Positions 45,618 to 54,018 of a stretch of DNA of 64,000 bases are shown piece by piece. Under the pieces are notes generated by a model that was given only the letters and a program-made list of their open reading frames with translations, ran no database searches and had not been told where the DNA came from. Numbering within the stretch: the stretch's first letter is position 1; every line of letters starts with the position of its first letter. A program made the translations under genes and the position numbers. The stretch lies in contig CP179198.1 of assembly GCA_051201585.1 (NCBI GenBank), positions 1,178,001 through 1,242,000 of the forward strand, read 5' to 3'. The stretch comes from UBA868 sp016776875 (GTDB taxonomy: Bacteria; Pseudomonadota; Gammaproteobacteria; Arenicellales; UBA868).

Positions 45618-46061
45618 CCGATTCCAAGACGATCCAGATTTTCACCGATGGGGCCTGTCGCGGTAATCCCGGACCGGGCGGATGGGGCGTGCTTATATTG
45701 GCCGAGTCTGGGGCTCGAGAATTTTACGGAGCCGAGGAGCAAACTACGAATAACCGGATGGAACTCACCGCTGCGATTCAGGGGCTTACAGCGGTGGAGT
45801 CTGGAGCGTCGGTGGCAATCTATACTGATTCTCAGTATGTCAAAAATGGTTTGGAAAAGCTGGATTAAGGCATGGAAGGCGAACGGTTGGCGGACGTCGG
45901 CCAAAAAGCCCGTAAAGAATCAAGATCTATGGCGCGCGTTAGACTCAGCGGCTCAGGGTCTCGCGGTAAGCTGGCATTGGGTTAAAGGCCATAGCGGACA
46001 TCCGCAAAATGAGCGCGCAGATGCTTTAGCAAACCGGGCGATCGACGAGATGATCGCATAA
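45614..46061 (+). CDS. rnhA: ribonuclease HI (frame-disrupted)
   Basis: RNase HI degrades RNA in RNA-DNA hybrids. The first frame has IFTDGACRGNPGPGGWGV with the first catalytic Asp, TTNNRMELTAAIQGL with the Glu, and IYTDSQYVKNGLE with the second Asp. The next frame has WIKAWKANGWRT, KKPVKNQDLW and VKGHSGHPQNERADALAN with the final His and Asp. The frames meet at AGCT 45858-45861; dropping one base restores GLENWIKAWK and about 148 residues. All four acidic residues are present, so the gene looks intact apart from the lesion. Next to dnaQ, as in E. coli. Confidence 0.93.
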
Positions 46062-46065
46062 TCAG

Positions 46066-46749
46066 ATGGATTTAATCGTTCTAGATACCGAGACGACAGG
46101 TCTTGAGGTCGGTGAAGGTCATCGCGTGATCGAGGTGGGATGTGTTTGCCTTAGGCAACGGAAGCATACGGATCAAAAATTTCATAGCTATCTGAATCCG
46201 GGAAGGGGGATTGATCCGGGCGCTCAAGAAGTGCACGGTATTTCATCTGAATTTTTATCCGATAAGCCAGTTTTCGCGGAAATAGCGGATAGTTTTTTAG
46301 AGTTTATAAAAGGGAATGAGCTCGTTATCCATAACGCGTCGTTCGATATCGGATTTCTTAACCGCGAGTTGGAGATTTTAGGTTTGGATCAGAAAATTGA
46401 AGATATCTGTCGCGTCACCGACTCTCTCCGGCTGGCGCGCGAGATGCATCCGGGACAGAGAAACAGTTTGGATGCGCTATGCCGTCGATATAGTGTTGAC
46501 AACACGGGTCGCGAGCTTCATGGCGCGTTGTTGGATGCCGAAATCCTGTCCGATGTTTATCTCGCAATGACTGGGGGGCAGACGCTACTCTCTTTGGATG
46601 ATCATCGTGAAGTCGCAAACAAAGCCGGTACCGCCTCGACGAAATATAAAAACAGGAAAGACACGTTTCCAATTGTGCGCGCCTCTGCTGATGAAAATGA
46701 AGCGCATCAGAAATGGATTGACTTGCTCGGCAATAAAAGTCTTTGGTAA
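46066..46749 (+). CDS. dnaQ: DNA polymerase III epsilon subunit (proofreading exonuclease)
   Basis: DnaQ is the 3'-5' proofreading exonuclease of the replicase. The DEDDh motifs are LIVLDTETTGLEV (Exo I), VIHNASFDIGFLNREL (Exo II) and HGALLDAEILSDVYL (Exo III, with the His and last Asp). The C-terminal region after residue 180 is the polymerase-binding tail. The 227 residues match the family. It starts 4 bp after rnhA ends, in the same orientation; E. coli has the two genes divergent. Confidence 0.94.
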   Translation: MDLIVLDTETTGLEVGEGHRVIEVGCVCLRQRKHTDQKFHSYLNPGRGIDPGAQEVHGISSEFLSDKPVFAEIADSFLEFIKGNELVIHNASFDIGFLNRELEILGLDQKIEDICRVTDSLRLAREMHPGQRNSLDALCRRYSVDNTGRELHGALLDAEILSDVYLAMTGGQTLLSLDDHREVANKAGTASTKYKNRKDTFPIVRASADENEAHQKWIDLLGNKSLW

Positions 46750-46857
46750 GTGATCAAAGTTATACTGGACTGGTAATTAAGGTTGATCAGATGGATGCTT
46801 TTGGTTTAACTGCAAGCGTAAATAAAGACGCTCGTAAATTTATGTGAGGAATATGGC

Positions 46858-48795
46858 GTGAGTGAAGAAACGATTTATAAGGTATTACCGAAATTTGCGG
46901 ATCATTCCCATATGAATGCCGATCAATACGAGGTCATGTACCGGCAATCGATCGACGATCCAGATGCGTTCTGGACCGCTCAGGCTGAAAAATTCGTGAC
47001 TTGGTTTTCGCCCTGGAAAACCGTAAGTTCCTGGGATTATTACAAGGGCGATATTCGTTGGTTTGAAGGCGCAAAAGTCAATGCGGCTTATAACTGTGTT
47101 GATCGCCATCTCGAAACCCGAGGCGATCAAATTGCAATCATCTGGGAGGGAGACGATCCCTCGGAAGACCGAAAAATAAGTTATCACGAGTTGCATGAGG
47201 AGGTTTGTCGATTCTCGAATGTTCTCAAAGGTCGCGGCGTGACCAAAGGTGATCGGGTATCAATTTATATGCCGATGATTCCAGAAGCTGCGGTGGCGAT
47301 GTTGGCTTGCGCTCGAATAGGTGCGGTTCATTCAGTCGTGTTCGGAGGTTTTTCGCCGGAAGCGCTGAGAGACCGTATCCTGGATTCAGATTGTCAAGTG
47401 GTGATTACGGCTGACGAGGGGCCTCGCGGCGGGAAACCAGTTCCGTTAAAGGCAAATGTGGAAAAAGCGCTTAAAGGATGCGCGAATGTCCATACCACGG
47501 TGGTCGTTCGTCGAACAGGTAATGACGTGCCTTCCGGCGGTGATCGGGACGTTTGGTATCAAGAAGCGATAGCTTCTGCATCAGCAGACTGTCCTGCTGA
47601 ACCCATGGAGGCAGAAGATCCTCTTTTTATCCTGTATACCTCGGGGTCGACAGGGAAACCGAAAGGGGTGTTGCATACCACTGGGGGTTATCAACTCTAT
47701 GCGGCAATGACTCATCATTATGTATTTGACTATCATCCCGGCGATATTTATTGGTGTACCGCGGACGTCGGTTGGATTACAGGTCATAGTTATATCTTGT
47801 ATGGCCCGTTGGCAAATGGGGCGACAACGCTCATGTTCGAGGGCGTTCCGACTTACCCTGATGCTTCGCGATTCTGGCAAGTTGTCGATAAGCACAAGGT
47901 GAATATTTTTTACACCGCGCCAACGGCTATTCGGGCATTGATGAGCCAAGGAGATGGGCCGGTGTCGTCAACTTCTAGAGAGAGTCTCCGGTTGCTGGGT
48001 ACAGTAGGGGAGCCGATTAATCCAGAAGCATGGGAATGGTACTTTAAAACTGTGGGTGACCAGCGTTGTCCAATTGTCGACACCTGGTGGCAAACCGAAA
48101 CCGGCGGGATCATGATCACGCCTCTGCCTGGCGCAACTGATCTGAAGCCAGGATCGGCAACCCGTCCATTTTTCGGAGTCGAGCCTGCATTGCTCGACGC
48201 AGACGGTAATGAATTGGAAGGGCCCAACTCGGGCAACTTAGTGTTGACCCGTTCGTGGCCCGGCCAAATGCGAACGGTTTACGGGGATCACGAACGATTT
48301 ATCCAGACTTATTTTTCGACGTACCCCGGTTTTTACATGACGGGTGATGGCGCAAGGCGAGATGAAGATGGATACTGGTGGATCACTGGTCGGGTTGATG
48401 ATGTCATCAATGTATCGGGGCATCGAATGGGTACCGCAGAGGTCGAGAGCGCATTGGTGCTTCATGCCCAAGTGGCCGAAGCTGCGGTGGTCGGTTATCC
48501 CCATGAGATTAAGGGGCAGGGAATCTATGCCTATGTCACGCTAATGGCCGGAATCGAGCCAAGCGATGGATTGAGAGCAGAGTTAATTGCCTTGGTCAGA
48601 TCAGAAATTGGTCCGATTGCGAGCCCTGATCTCATCCAGTGGGCGCCCGGCCTGCCAAAAACCCGCTCTGGGAAGATTATGCGTCGAATTTTGAGGAAGA
48701 TCGCTGCGAATGAATTAGATAATCTTGGGGATATATCAACGCTGGCGGAGCCTGCAGTGGTTGAACAACTGATCGAGAATCGAGCTGTTTTTTAA
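46858..48795 (+). CDS. acs: acetyl-CoA synthetase
   Basis: Acs activates acetate to acetyl-CoA through acetyl-AMP, so the organism can use or recover acetate. LFILYTSGSTGKPKGVLHTTGG is the P-loop region, WWQTETGGIMITPLPG the adenylate motif, MTGDGARRDEDGYWWITGRVDDVINVSGHR the hinge, and PKTRSGKIMRR holds the acetylatable catalytic lysine. At 645 residues it is full length. The start is GTG at 46858, preceded by GAGGAATATG. The 108-bp upstream gap shows nothing definite. Confidence 0.97.
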   Translation: MSEETIYKVLPKFADHSHMNADQYEVMYRQSIDDPDAFWTAQAEKFVTWFSPWKTVSSWDYYKGDIRWFEGAKVNAAYNCVDRHLETRGDQIAIIWEGDDPSEDRKISYHELHEEVCRFSNVLKGRGVTKGDRVSIYMPMIPEAAVAMLACARIGAVHSVVFGGFSPEALRDRILDSDCQVVITADEGPRGGKPVPLKANVEKALKGCANVHTTVVVRRTGNDVPSGGDRDVWYQEAIASASADCPAEPMEAEDPLFILYTSGSTGKPKGVLHTTGGYQLYAAMTHHYVFDYHPGDIYWCTADVGWITGHSYILYGPLANGATTLMFEGVPTYPDASRFWQVVDKHKVNIFYTAPTAIRALMSQGDGPVSSTSRESLRLLGTVGEPINPEAWEWYFKTVGDQRCPIVDTWWQTETGGIMITPLPGATDLKPGSATRPFFGVEPALLDADGNELEGPNSGNLVLTRSWPGQMRTVYGDHERFIQTYFSTYPGFYMTGDGARRDEDGYWWITGRVDDVINVSGHRMGTAEVESALVLHAQVAEAAVVGYPHEIKGQGIYAYVTLMAGIEPSDGLRAELIALVRSEIGPIASPDLIQWAPGLPKTRSGKIMRRILRKIAANELDNLGDISTLAEPAVVEQLIENRAVF

Positions 48796-48812
48796 GAATT
48801 GAGAATACATTC

Positions 48813-48841
48813 TTGTCGCATTATCGTTCAACCGCTAGAAT
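48813..48841 (+). promoter_or_regulatory. sigma-70 promoter for rpsF
   Basis: TTGTCG at 48813-48818 and TAGAAT at 48836-48841 are spaced exactly 17 bp. A G/C-rich discriminator follows (ACGCACCGC), typical of ribosomal genes under stringent control. Predicted transcription begins near 48848, leaving a leader of about 70 bases. Confidence 0.6.
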
Positions 48842-48862
48842 ACGCACCGCACGGCGCTAAGC

Positions 48863-48898
48863 GCCTGCTCCTTGTCTCACCGTAATTAGACGGGAGGC
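48863..48898 (+). promoter_or_regulatory. structured rpsF leader, possible S6:S18 autoregulatory site
   Basis: GCCT...CTCC at the 5' side can pair with GGGAGGC at the 3' side, and an inner GTCT/AGAC stem encloses the loop CACCGTAATT. This position and a CCG within the hairpin agree with the known rpsF leader element that binds the S6:S18 complex to repress translation. I assign it by position and fold only. The ribosome-binding site AAAGGAG lies ten bases further on. Confidence 0.5.
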
Positions 48899-48919
48899 TT
48901 TAACCGAAAGGAGATTTCA

Positions 48920-49372
48920 ATGCGACATTATGAGGTCGTTTTTCTTGTTCATCCGGATCAGAGTGAGCAAGTCCCCGCGATGGTCGATAAGTACCGAACC
49001 CTGATCGAGGGCAGCGGTGGCGTCGTTCATCGGCTCGAAGACTGGGGACGTCGTCACCTGGCCTACAATATTGATAAAGTACATAAAGCCCACTATGTGC
49101 TTATGAATATCGAATGCGATCAGCCTACGCTTGACGAAATTAGCAGTATGTTTAAGTTTAGCGATGCGGTTCTTCGCAATCTGATTATGCGCCGGGATTC
49201 GGCGGTGACTGCAGCATCACCTCTGTTAGATGCGCACGATGACGGCGATGAGCCAGAAGTGTCTGCTCCAGTCGCGGAGTCGGCCCCGGTTCCCACTGCC
49301 CAGGAAGCGGCATCTGACGCGCCGGTTGAGCCGGCTCAAAGTGAAGATAGCGCAGGAGAAAGCAAACAATGA
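48920..49372 (+). CDS. rpsF: 30S ribosomal protein S6
   Basis: S6 binds S18 and 16S rRNA in the platform of the small subunit. MRHYEVVFLVHPDQSEQV starts the fold; GVVHRLEDWGRRHLAYNI and YVLMNIECD are conserved, and FKFSDAVLRNLIMRRD ends the globular part near residue 95. The remaining 55 residues form an Ala/Pro/Glu/Asp-rich acidic tail, longer than the E. coli tail. The ribosome-binding site is AAAGGAG. Its stop overlaps the rpsR ATG by 4 bp. Confidence 0.97.
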   Translation: MRHYEVVFLVHPDQSEQVPAMVDKYRTLIEGSGGVVHRLEDWGRRHLAYNIDKVHKAHYVLMNIECDQPTLDEISSMFKFSDAVLRNLIMRRDSAVTAASPLLDAHDDGDEPEVSAPVAESAPVPTAQEAASDAPVEPAQSEDSAGESKQ

Positions 49373-49593
49373 ATCGCATGAATAAACGCAGAAAATTTTG
49401 CAGATTTACCCAACTGGGCGTGGAAGAAATTGACTATAAGGATTTGGATACACTGAATGCTTATATTACCGAGACGGGCAAGATTATGCCGAGTCGGAAT
49501 ACTGGGACAAAAGCACGATATCAGCGTCAGTTAGCTACCGCGATAAAACGCGCGCGTTTTCTTGCGCTCATTCCTTATACCGATCATCACTGA
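49369..49593 (+). CDS. rpsR: 30S ribosomal protein S18
   Basis: S18 forms a dimer with S6. RRKFCRFTQLGVEEIDYKD, ITETGKIMPSRNTGTKARYQR and QLATAIKRARFLALIPYTD are diagnostic, and the protein has the usual 74 residues. The ATGA overlap with rpsF and 10 bp to rplI place all three in one operon. Here the order is rpsF-rpsR-rplI with no priB between. Confidence 0.98.
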   Translation: MNRMNKRRKFCRFTQLGVEEIDYKDLDTLNAYITETGKIMPSRNTGTKARYQRQLATAIKRARFLALIPYTDHH

Positions 49594-49603
49594 GAGCGAT
49601 ACG

Positions 49604-50107
49604 ATGGATTTAATACTACTTGAGCGCATTCAGAACCTCGGGGAACTGGGTGACATTGTGAGCGTAAAGTCGGGTTACGGTCGGAATTTCCTTATCCCTC
49701 AAGGTAAGGCGGTTCCAGCGAGTTCGGATGCAAAAGAAAAAGTTGAAGCGCGTCGTCGGGAACTGGCGAAGCTTGACTCTGAGCGGCTCGATGCAGCAAA
49801 AGCGAAAGCCGCGTTACTGCCTGATCGACTCACGGTGAAGCGTCTCGCTGGAGAAGAGGGGAAGTTATTTGGCTCTGTCACTCCTGGGGATATCGCAGAA
49901 CTGCTACAGGCGGCTGAAATTTCAGTCGAGCGAGCTGAGGTGTCAATGCCGGATGGCCCGCTCAAAACCCTCGGTGAGCATAGCGTAATGATTCTGCTTC
50001 ATCCTGAGGTGACTACTTCCGTTGCGGTAATGGTTGAAGCTGAGAATCAAGATGATGTTATGGCATCTGATGGATCTTTAGGAGAGGCGAGCACACCACC
50101 GGAGTGA
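49604..50107 (+). CDS. rplI: 50S ribosomal protein L9
   Basis: L9 is a two-domain protein near the L1 stalk. The N-terminal domain is clear: MDLILLERIQNLGELGDIVSVKSGYGRN is followed by FLIPQGKA. A long helix leads to the C-terminal domain with RLAGEEGKLFGSVTPGDIAE and LKTLGEHSVMILLHPEV. The ATG at 49604 is chosen because the frame upstream is non-homologous. The 167 residues include an acidic 20-residue tail beyond the E. coli end. In the 141 bp before dnaB a GGGGT/ACCCC inverted repeat is followed at some distance by a T-run, a weak terminator candidate. Confidence 0.96.
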   Translation: MDLILLERIQNLGELGDIVSVKSGYGRNFLIPQGKAVPASSDAKEKVEARRRELAKLDSERLDAAKAKAALLPDRLTVKRLAGEEGKLFGSVTPGDIAELLQAAEISVERAEVSMPDGPLKTLGEHSVMILLHPEVTTSVAVMVEAENQDDVMASDGSLGEASTPPE

Positions 50108-50203
50108 TAATCCAAATTGGGGTCGAATGCCACCAAACCCCCTGCTGACTGGCCCGTTTTTAATCGTAATAGTGGTGCTCTGTTAAACGATGTCCAGGTT
50201 GTC

Positions 50204-50209
50204 TAGAAT
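50204..50209 (+). promoter_or_regulatory. -10 element, possible dnaB promoter
   Basis: TAGAAT lies 39 bp upstream of the dnaB start in the 141-bp gap after rplI. No matching -35 is seen, so support is limited to this hexamer. Confidence 0.3.
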
Positions 50210-50248
50210 AGTTTGCTCGTCAGCCCCTGATTCGCGACCTATCTAGTA

Positions 50249-51632
50249 ATGGCCCAGCAAATTTTTCGCCCTAGTGAGGTTGCCTCCTCCACCAGACTGC
50301 CCCCGCAAGCACCAGAGGCTGAGCAGTCGGTTCTCGGCGGGCTACTCGTCGATACGCGGCGATGGGATGAGGTCGCCGATCTTGTTAAAAGCGATGATTT
50401 CTATCTGCGCGCTCACAAAGAGATCTTTCTGGCGGTTAAGACGCTTCAGGAAGGTGGTCATCCGGTTGATGTTGTTACCACTTCTGAGTGGCTGAAAAAT
50501 AAAGGAACGCTCGAGCAGTCAGGCGGGTTAGCCTACCTGGGTGAACTCGCCAATAGGACGCCAGGAACGACAAACGTTACCGCATATGCCCGTATCGTCA
50601 GAGAGCGATCTGTATTACGAGCATTATTGGACGCCGCGGCTGCGATTTCCGATAAGGCCTACCAGCCAGAAGGGCTGGACACCGAGGCATTAATCGACTT
50701 CGCTGAGAAGGCTGTTTTTAATATTTCTGATTCCGATCGAAGATCCCTGGCCGGCTTTCAAGATATCCAGGGTCTTCTGACCCAAGCAGTTGATCGAATT
50801 GAAGAATTGTTCCAATCGGGTGCGGGTATCACCGGTGTCTCAACCGGGTTTAAGGATCTGGACAATCTCACGTCGGGTCTGCAGGAGTCAGATTTAGTGG
50901 TTATTGCAGGGCGTCCCTCAATGGGAAAAACCTCGCTAGCGATGAATCTCGCCGAGAACGCGGCGGTTGGCTCGAAACTTCCCGTAGCAGTTTTTAGCAT
51001 GGAGATGCCAGGCCAGCAGTTGGCAATGAGAATGTTATCTTCACTGGGAAGAATTAATGCACACCGTGTTCGAACCGGGCAACTTCATCAGGAAGACTGG
51101 CCTCGACTGACCTCAGCAATGGGGCTGCTTGATCAAGCCCCCATCTTTGTGGACGATTCGGCTGCGTTAACACCATCCGCTTCGCAGTCGGGTTCGCCGT
51201 CTGACCCGTGAGCACGGCAAACTAGGCTTGGTAATTGTTGATTATCTCCAGTTAATGCAGACCGGCGAAAGCGCCGAGAACCGAACTGTGGAAGTGTCGA
51301 ATATCACCCGCGCGTTAAAGATTATTGCGAAAGAAGCCCGGGTACCCGTTGCGGTGCTATCACAGCTCAATCGCGGCCTCGAGCAGCGTCCCAACAAGCG
51401 ACCCATTATGTCGGACCTTAGAGAATCTGGGGCAATTGAACAGGACGCTGACCTTATTTTATTTATCTATAGAGACGAGGTCTATAACGAGGATAGTCCG
51501 GAAAAAGGAACTGCGGAGTTGATTGTCGCCAAACAGAGGAATGGGCCAACAGGCACAGTTCGACTGACTTTTCTGGGAGAATTTACGCGTTTTGAGAACT
51601 ACGCTGCGCCGTTTGAAACGCCTGAATACTAA
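50249..51632 (+). CDS. dnaB: replicative DNA helicase (frame-disrupted)
   Basis: DnaB is the hexameric 5'-3' helicase at the replication fork. The N-terminal domain (PPQAPEAEQSVLGGLL) is followed by the RecA-like domain with Walker A AGRPSMGKTSLAMN and VFSMEMPGQQLAMRM. The next frame has LVIVDYLQLMQ (Walker B), LSQLNRGLEQRPNKRP and ESGAIEQDADLILFIYRDEVY. Between them the frame changes near 51178-51185. The family sequence TP-x-E-L/V-RSR is restored if two bases (AG) are missing before CTTCGC, giving about 461 residues. The gene is otherwise complete. rplI-dnaB order is standard. Confidence 0.93.
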
Positions 51633-51800
51633 CGATACGCACGTCAGTAAGCGTCTACGCGCGCAGTTAAGTTGCCCGCGGCACGACATGCTCGGCCTAG
51701 ACCGGACTTAATGTACGTGTAAACTGTGTAACGATCGTGAGGTTCCCGGAATTTCATGACCGACTCAGAGATTAACCCTCGCCTCCAAGCAGTTTAATGC

Positions 51801-53183
51801 ATGCCAAAGATTAAAGCCCAACATCGTTTTTTATGCGCCCAATGTAAGGCCCCATCGGCAAAATGGACAGGCCAATGTGGCGCCTGTGGTGAATGGAATA
51901 CGCTGGTTGAAAATAGTCAAATTAATCCCGGAAAAAGGGGGAAAGAGGGTGGTGTTGTTAAATCGACCCGATTAGCTGATGTGGAGGTATCGCGCTACTC
52001 GCGTTTGCATACGGGACTGACCGAACTTGATCGGGTGGTCGGTGGCGGACTGGTGCCCGGCGCAGTGGTGCTATTGGGTGGTGAACCCGGGATCGGGAAG
52101 AGCACGTTGGCAATTCAAGCGATGGCTCAAATGGCAAACGATATTCCCACTTTGTACGTGAGCGCGGAGGAGTCTTTAGAGCAACTTGCGCTTCGGTACC
52201 AACGTTTGGAATTGCAGGACGGTAATCTTGAGGCGATTTCTACCGGTGAACTATCGTCGGTGATCGAGGCGATCGAAAACAGCAAAGCATCGTTAGTGGT
52301 AATCGATTCCATCCAAACGATGCGCACGAGCGATATTGACTCGGCGCCAGGCAGCGTGTCGCAGGTTCGGGAGTGCGCCGAAGTGCTGATTCAGTTGGCT
52401 AAGAGTAGATCAATTACCATCATACTGATCGGGCATGTCACCAAGGAGGGCGGTCTCGCAGGCCCCAAGACGCTAGAGCATTTAGTCGATACCGTTTTAT
52501 ATTTTGAAGGGGATGCCACCAGTCGGTATAGATTGGTACGCGCCTGGAAGAATAGATTTGGCACGGTTAATGAAGTTGGCGTATTTGCCATGACAGAGGG
52601 CGGGTTAAAAGAGGTAAAGAATCCGTCTGCTATGTTTCTGTCGGGTGGATCCGAGGAGTGTGTGGGTCGCGCGGTTTTAATTAGCCAGGATGGCTCCAGA
52701 CCCTTGTTGATTGAGGTTCAAGCGCTTGTAGATCAGAGCACCCTGGGAAATCCTCGCCGGTTGAGCGTGGGTTATGACAGCACGCGTTTGGCCATGATTC
52801 TCGCGATTCTTCATCGACACGCGGGAATTAACATTTTAGATCAGGATGTCTTTGTTAATGTTGCGGGCGGAATTCGTGTCGCTGAGACTGCGGCAGATCT
52901 AGCGGTCGCGGCGGCTGTTATCTCAAGTTTTGTCGATAAGCCTATTCCGGCGAATACTGCACTGTTCGGGGAGTTGGGGTTGTCGGGAGAAGTGCGTCCA
53001 GTTGCACGAGGAGAGGATAGAGTTCGTGAAGCTTAGAAGCTAGGCTTCATTAATATAATTCTCTCAGCTGGAAATCAAATTCAAAATATTAATCCCGTTA
53101 CTCGACGCGACACGCCTGCGCTTAACCTTAAAGTCGTCAGAACCGCTCTAGATCTTAGAGCGGTTCTGGATGAGATTGTGTGA
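51801..53183 (+). CDS. radA: DNA repair protein RadA (internal TAG)
   Basis: RadA is a RecA-related branch-migration helicase in recombination. It has a four-Cys zinc finger (FLCAQCKAPSAKWTGQCGACGEW, residues about 11-33), Walker A GGEPGIGKSTLA, the RadA-specific KNRFGTVNEVGVF and a Lon-like C-terminal domain. The frame stops at TAG 53034-53036, but the same frame continues KLGFINIILSAGNQ to TGA at 53181-53183, the normal C-terminus, giving about 460 residues. The TAG lies between two AGCT sites (53030-53033, 53038-53041). One substitution, or two compensating indels, would explain it. Convergent with dapD. Confidence 0.92.
53138..53168. repeat. 13-bp perfect hairpin in the 3' end of radA
   Basis: CAGAACCGCTCTA (53138-53150) and TAGAGCGGTTCTG (53156-53168) are perfectly complementary, with the loop GATCT between. 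It lies within the last 16 codons of radA, and 32 bp before the convergent dapD stop. There is no T-run on either side, so it is not a standard intrinsic terminator. It could stabilise both convergent transcripts or block read-through. Confidence 0.75.
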
Positions 53184-53199
53184 CGTAAAACAGAAGTCG

Positions 53200-54018
53200 C
53201 TAGATGTCCCGCAGTAATTCATTGATGCCGACTTTGGCCCGTGTTTTTTCATCCACCTTCTTCACGATCACCGCGCAGTAGAGACTGTGGGATCCATCGG
53301 CAGCGGGGATGGATCCGGAGACGACAACGGATCCTGCAGGGACGCGGCCATAGCTTATCTCTCCGGTGGCTCTGTCCAGAATGCGTGTGCTTTGGCCAAT
53401 GTAAACACCCATTGATAAAACCGAGCCTCTTTCGATGATGACACCTTCAACCACCTCACTACGTGCGCCAATAAAGCAGTTGTCCTCAATAATGGTCGGC
53501 GATGCCTGTAGCGGTTCAAGCACGCCGCCAATTCCGACCCCGCCCGATAAATGCACGTTTTTTCCAATTTGGGCGCAGGAGCCCACGGTGGCCCAGGTGT
53601 CTACCATTGTCCCGTCATCGACATAAGCGCCAATATTTACATAACTGGGCATCAATACGACACGCTTTCCGATGAAGACGCCCCGCCGAACCATTGCGGG
53701 CGGTACCACACGATAACCGCCGGCCTCAAAATCAGTTTTACCCAGATTCAAAAATTTCGACGGGACTTTATCGAAGTATTGGGTATCGCCAGCGGAGATC
53801 ACCTCATTATCCTGAAGCAGGAAAGAGATCAGCACGGTCTTTTTCAACCATTCATGAACGATCCAGTCTTTGCTTGACGGACTCGCGACTCGCAATTCAC
53901 CGCTATCAAGCTTCGAAAGCGTGTCCGCTACCGCGTGCCGGAGTTCCGGAGATTTGAGTACATCTGAATCCGTTTTATGCTCGAACGCATGTTCAATTAT
54001 TGCTTTAGTGTCGGTCAT
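53200..54018 (-). CDS. dapD: tetrahydrodipicolinate N-succinyltransferase
   Basis: DapD succinylates tetrahydrodipicolinate in the succinylase branch of lysine and diaminopimelate synthesis. The left-handed beta-helix of hexapeptide repeats is visible from about residue 100: NIGAYVDDGTMVDTWATVGS, GKNVHLSGGVGIGGVLEPLQ, NCFIGARSEVVEGVIIE, GSVLSMGVYIGQSTRI. The 272 residues are normal. It starts within the glnD stop (ATGA overlap), and the order map-glnD-dapD is common in this class. Confidence 0.97.
   Translation of the reverse strand: MTDTKAIIEHAFEHKTDSDVLKSPELRHAVADTLSKLDSGELRVASPSSKDWIVHEWLKKTVLISFLLQDNEVISAGDTQYFDKVPSKFLNLGKTDFEAGGYRVVPPAMVRRGVFIGKRVVLMPSYVNIGAYVDDGTMVDTWATVGSCAQIGKNVHLSGGVGIGGVLEPLQASPTIIEDNCFIGARSEVVEGVIIERGSVLSMGVYIGQSTRILDRATGEISYGRVPAGSVVVSGSIPAADGSHSLYCAVIVKKVDEKTRAKVGINELLRDI

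Noticed and set aside
53034..53036. radA TAG as pyrrolysine or readthrough codon
   Set aside because: No supporting element is seen and the family has an ordinary residue at this point; the AGCT-linked error explains it more simply.
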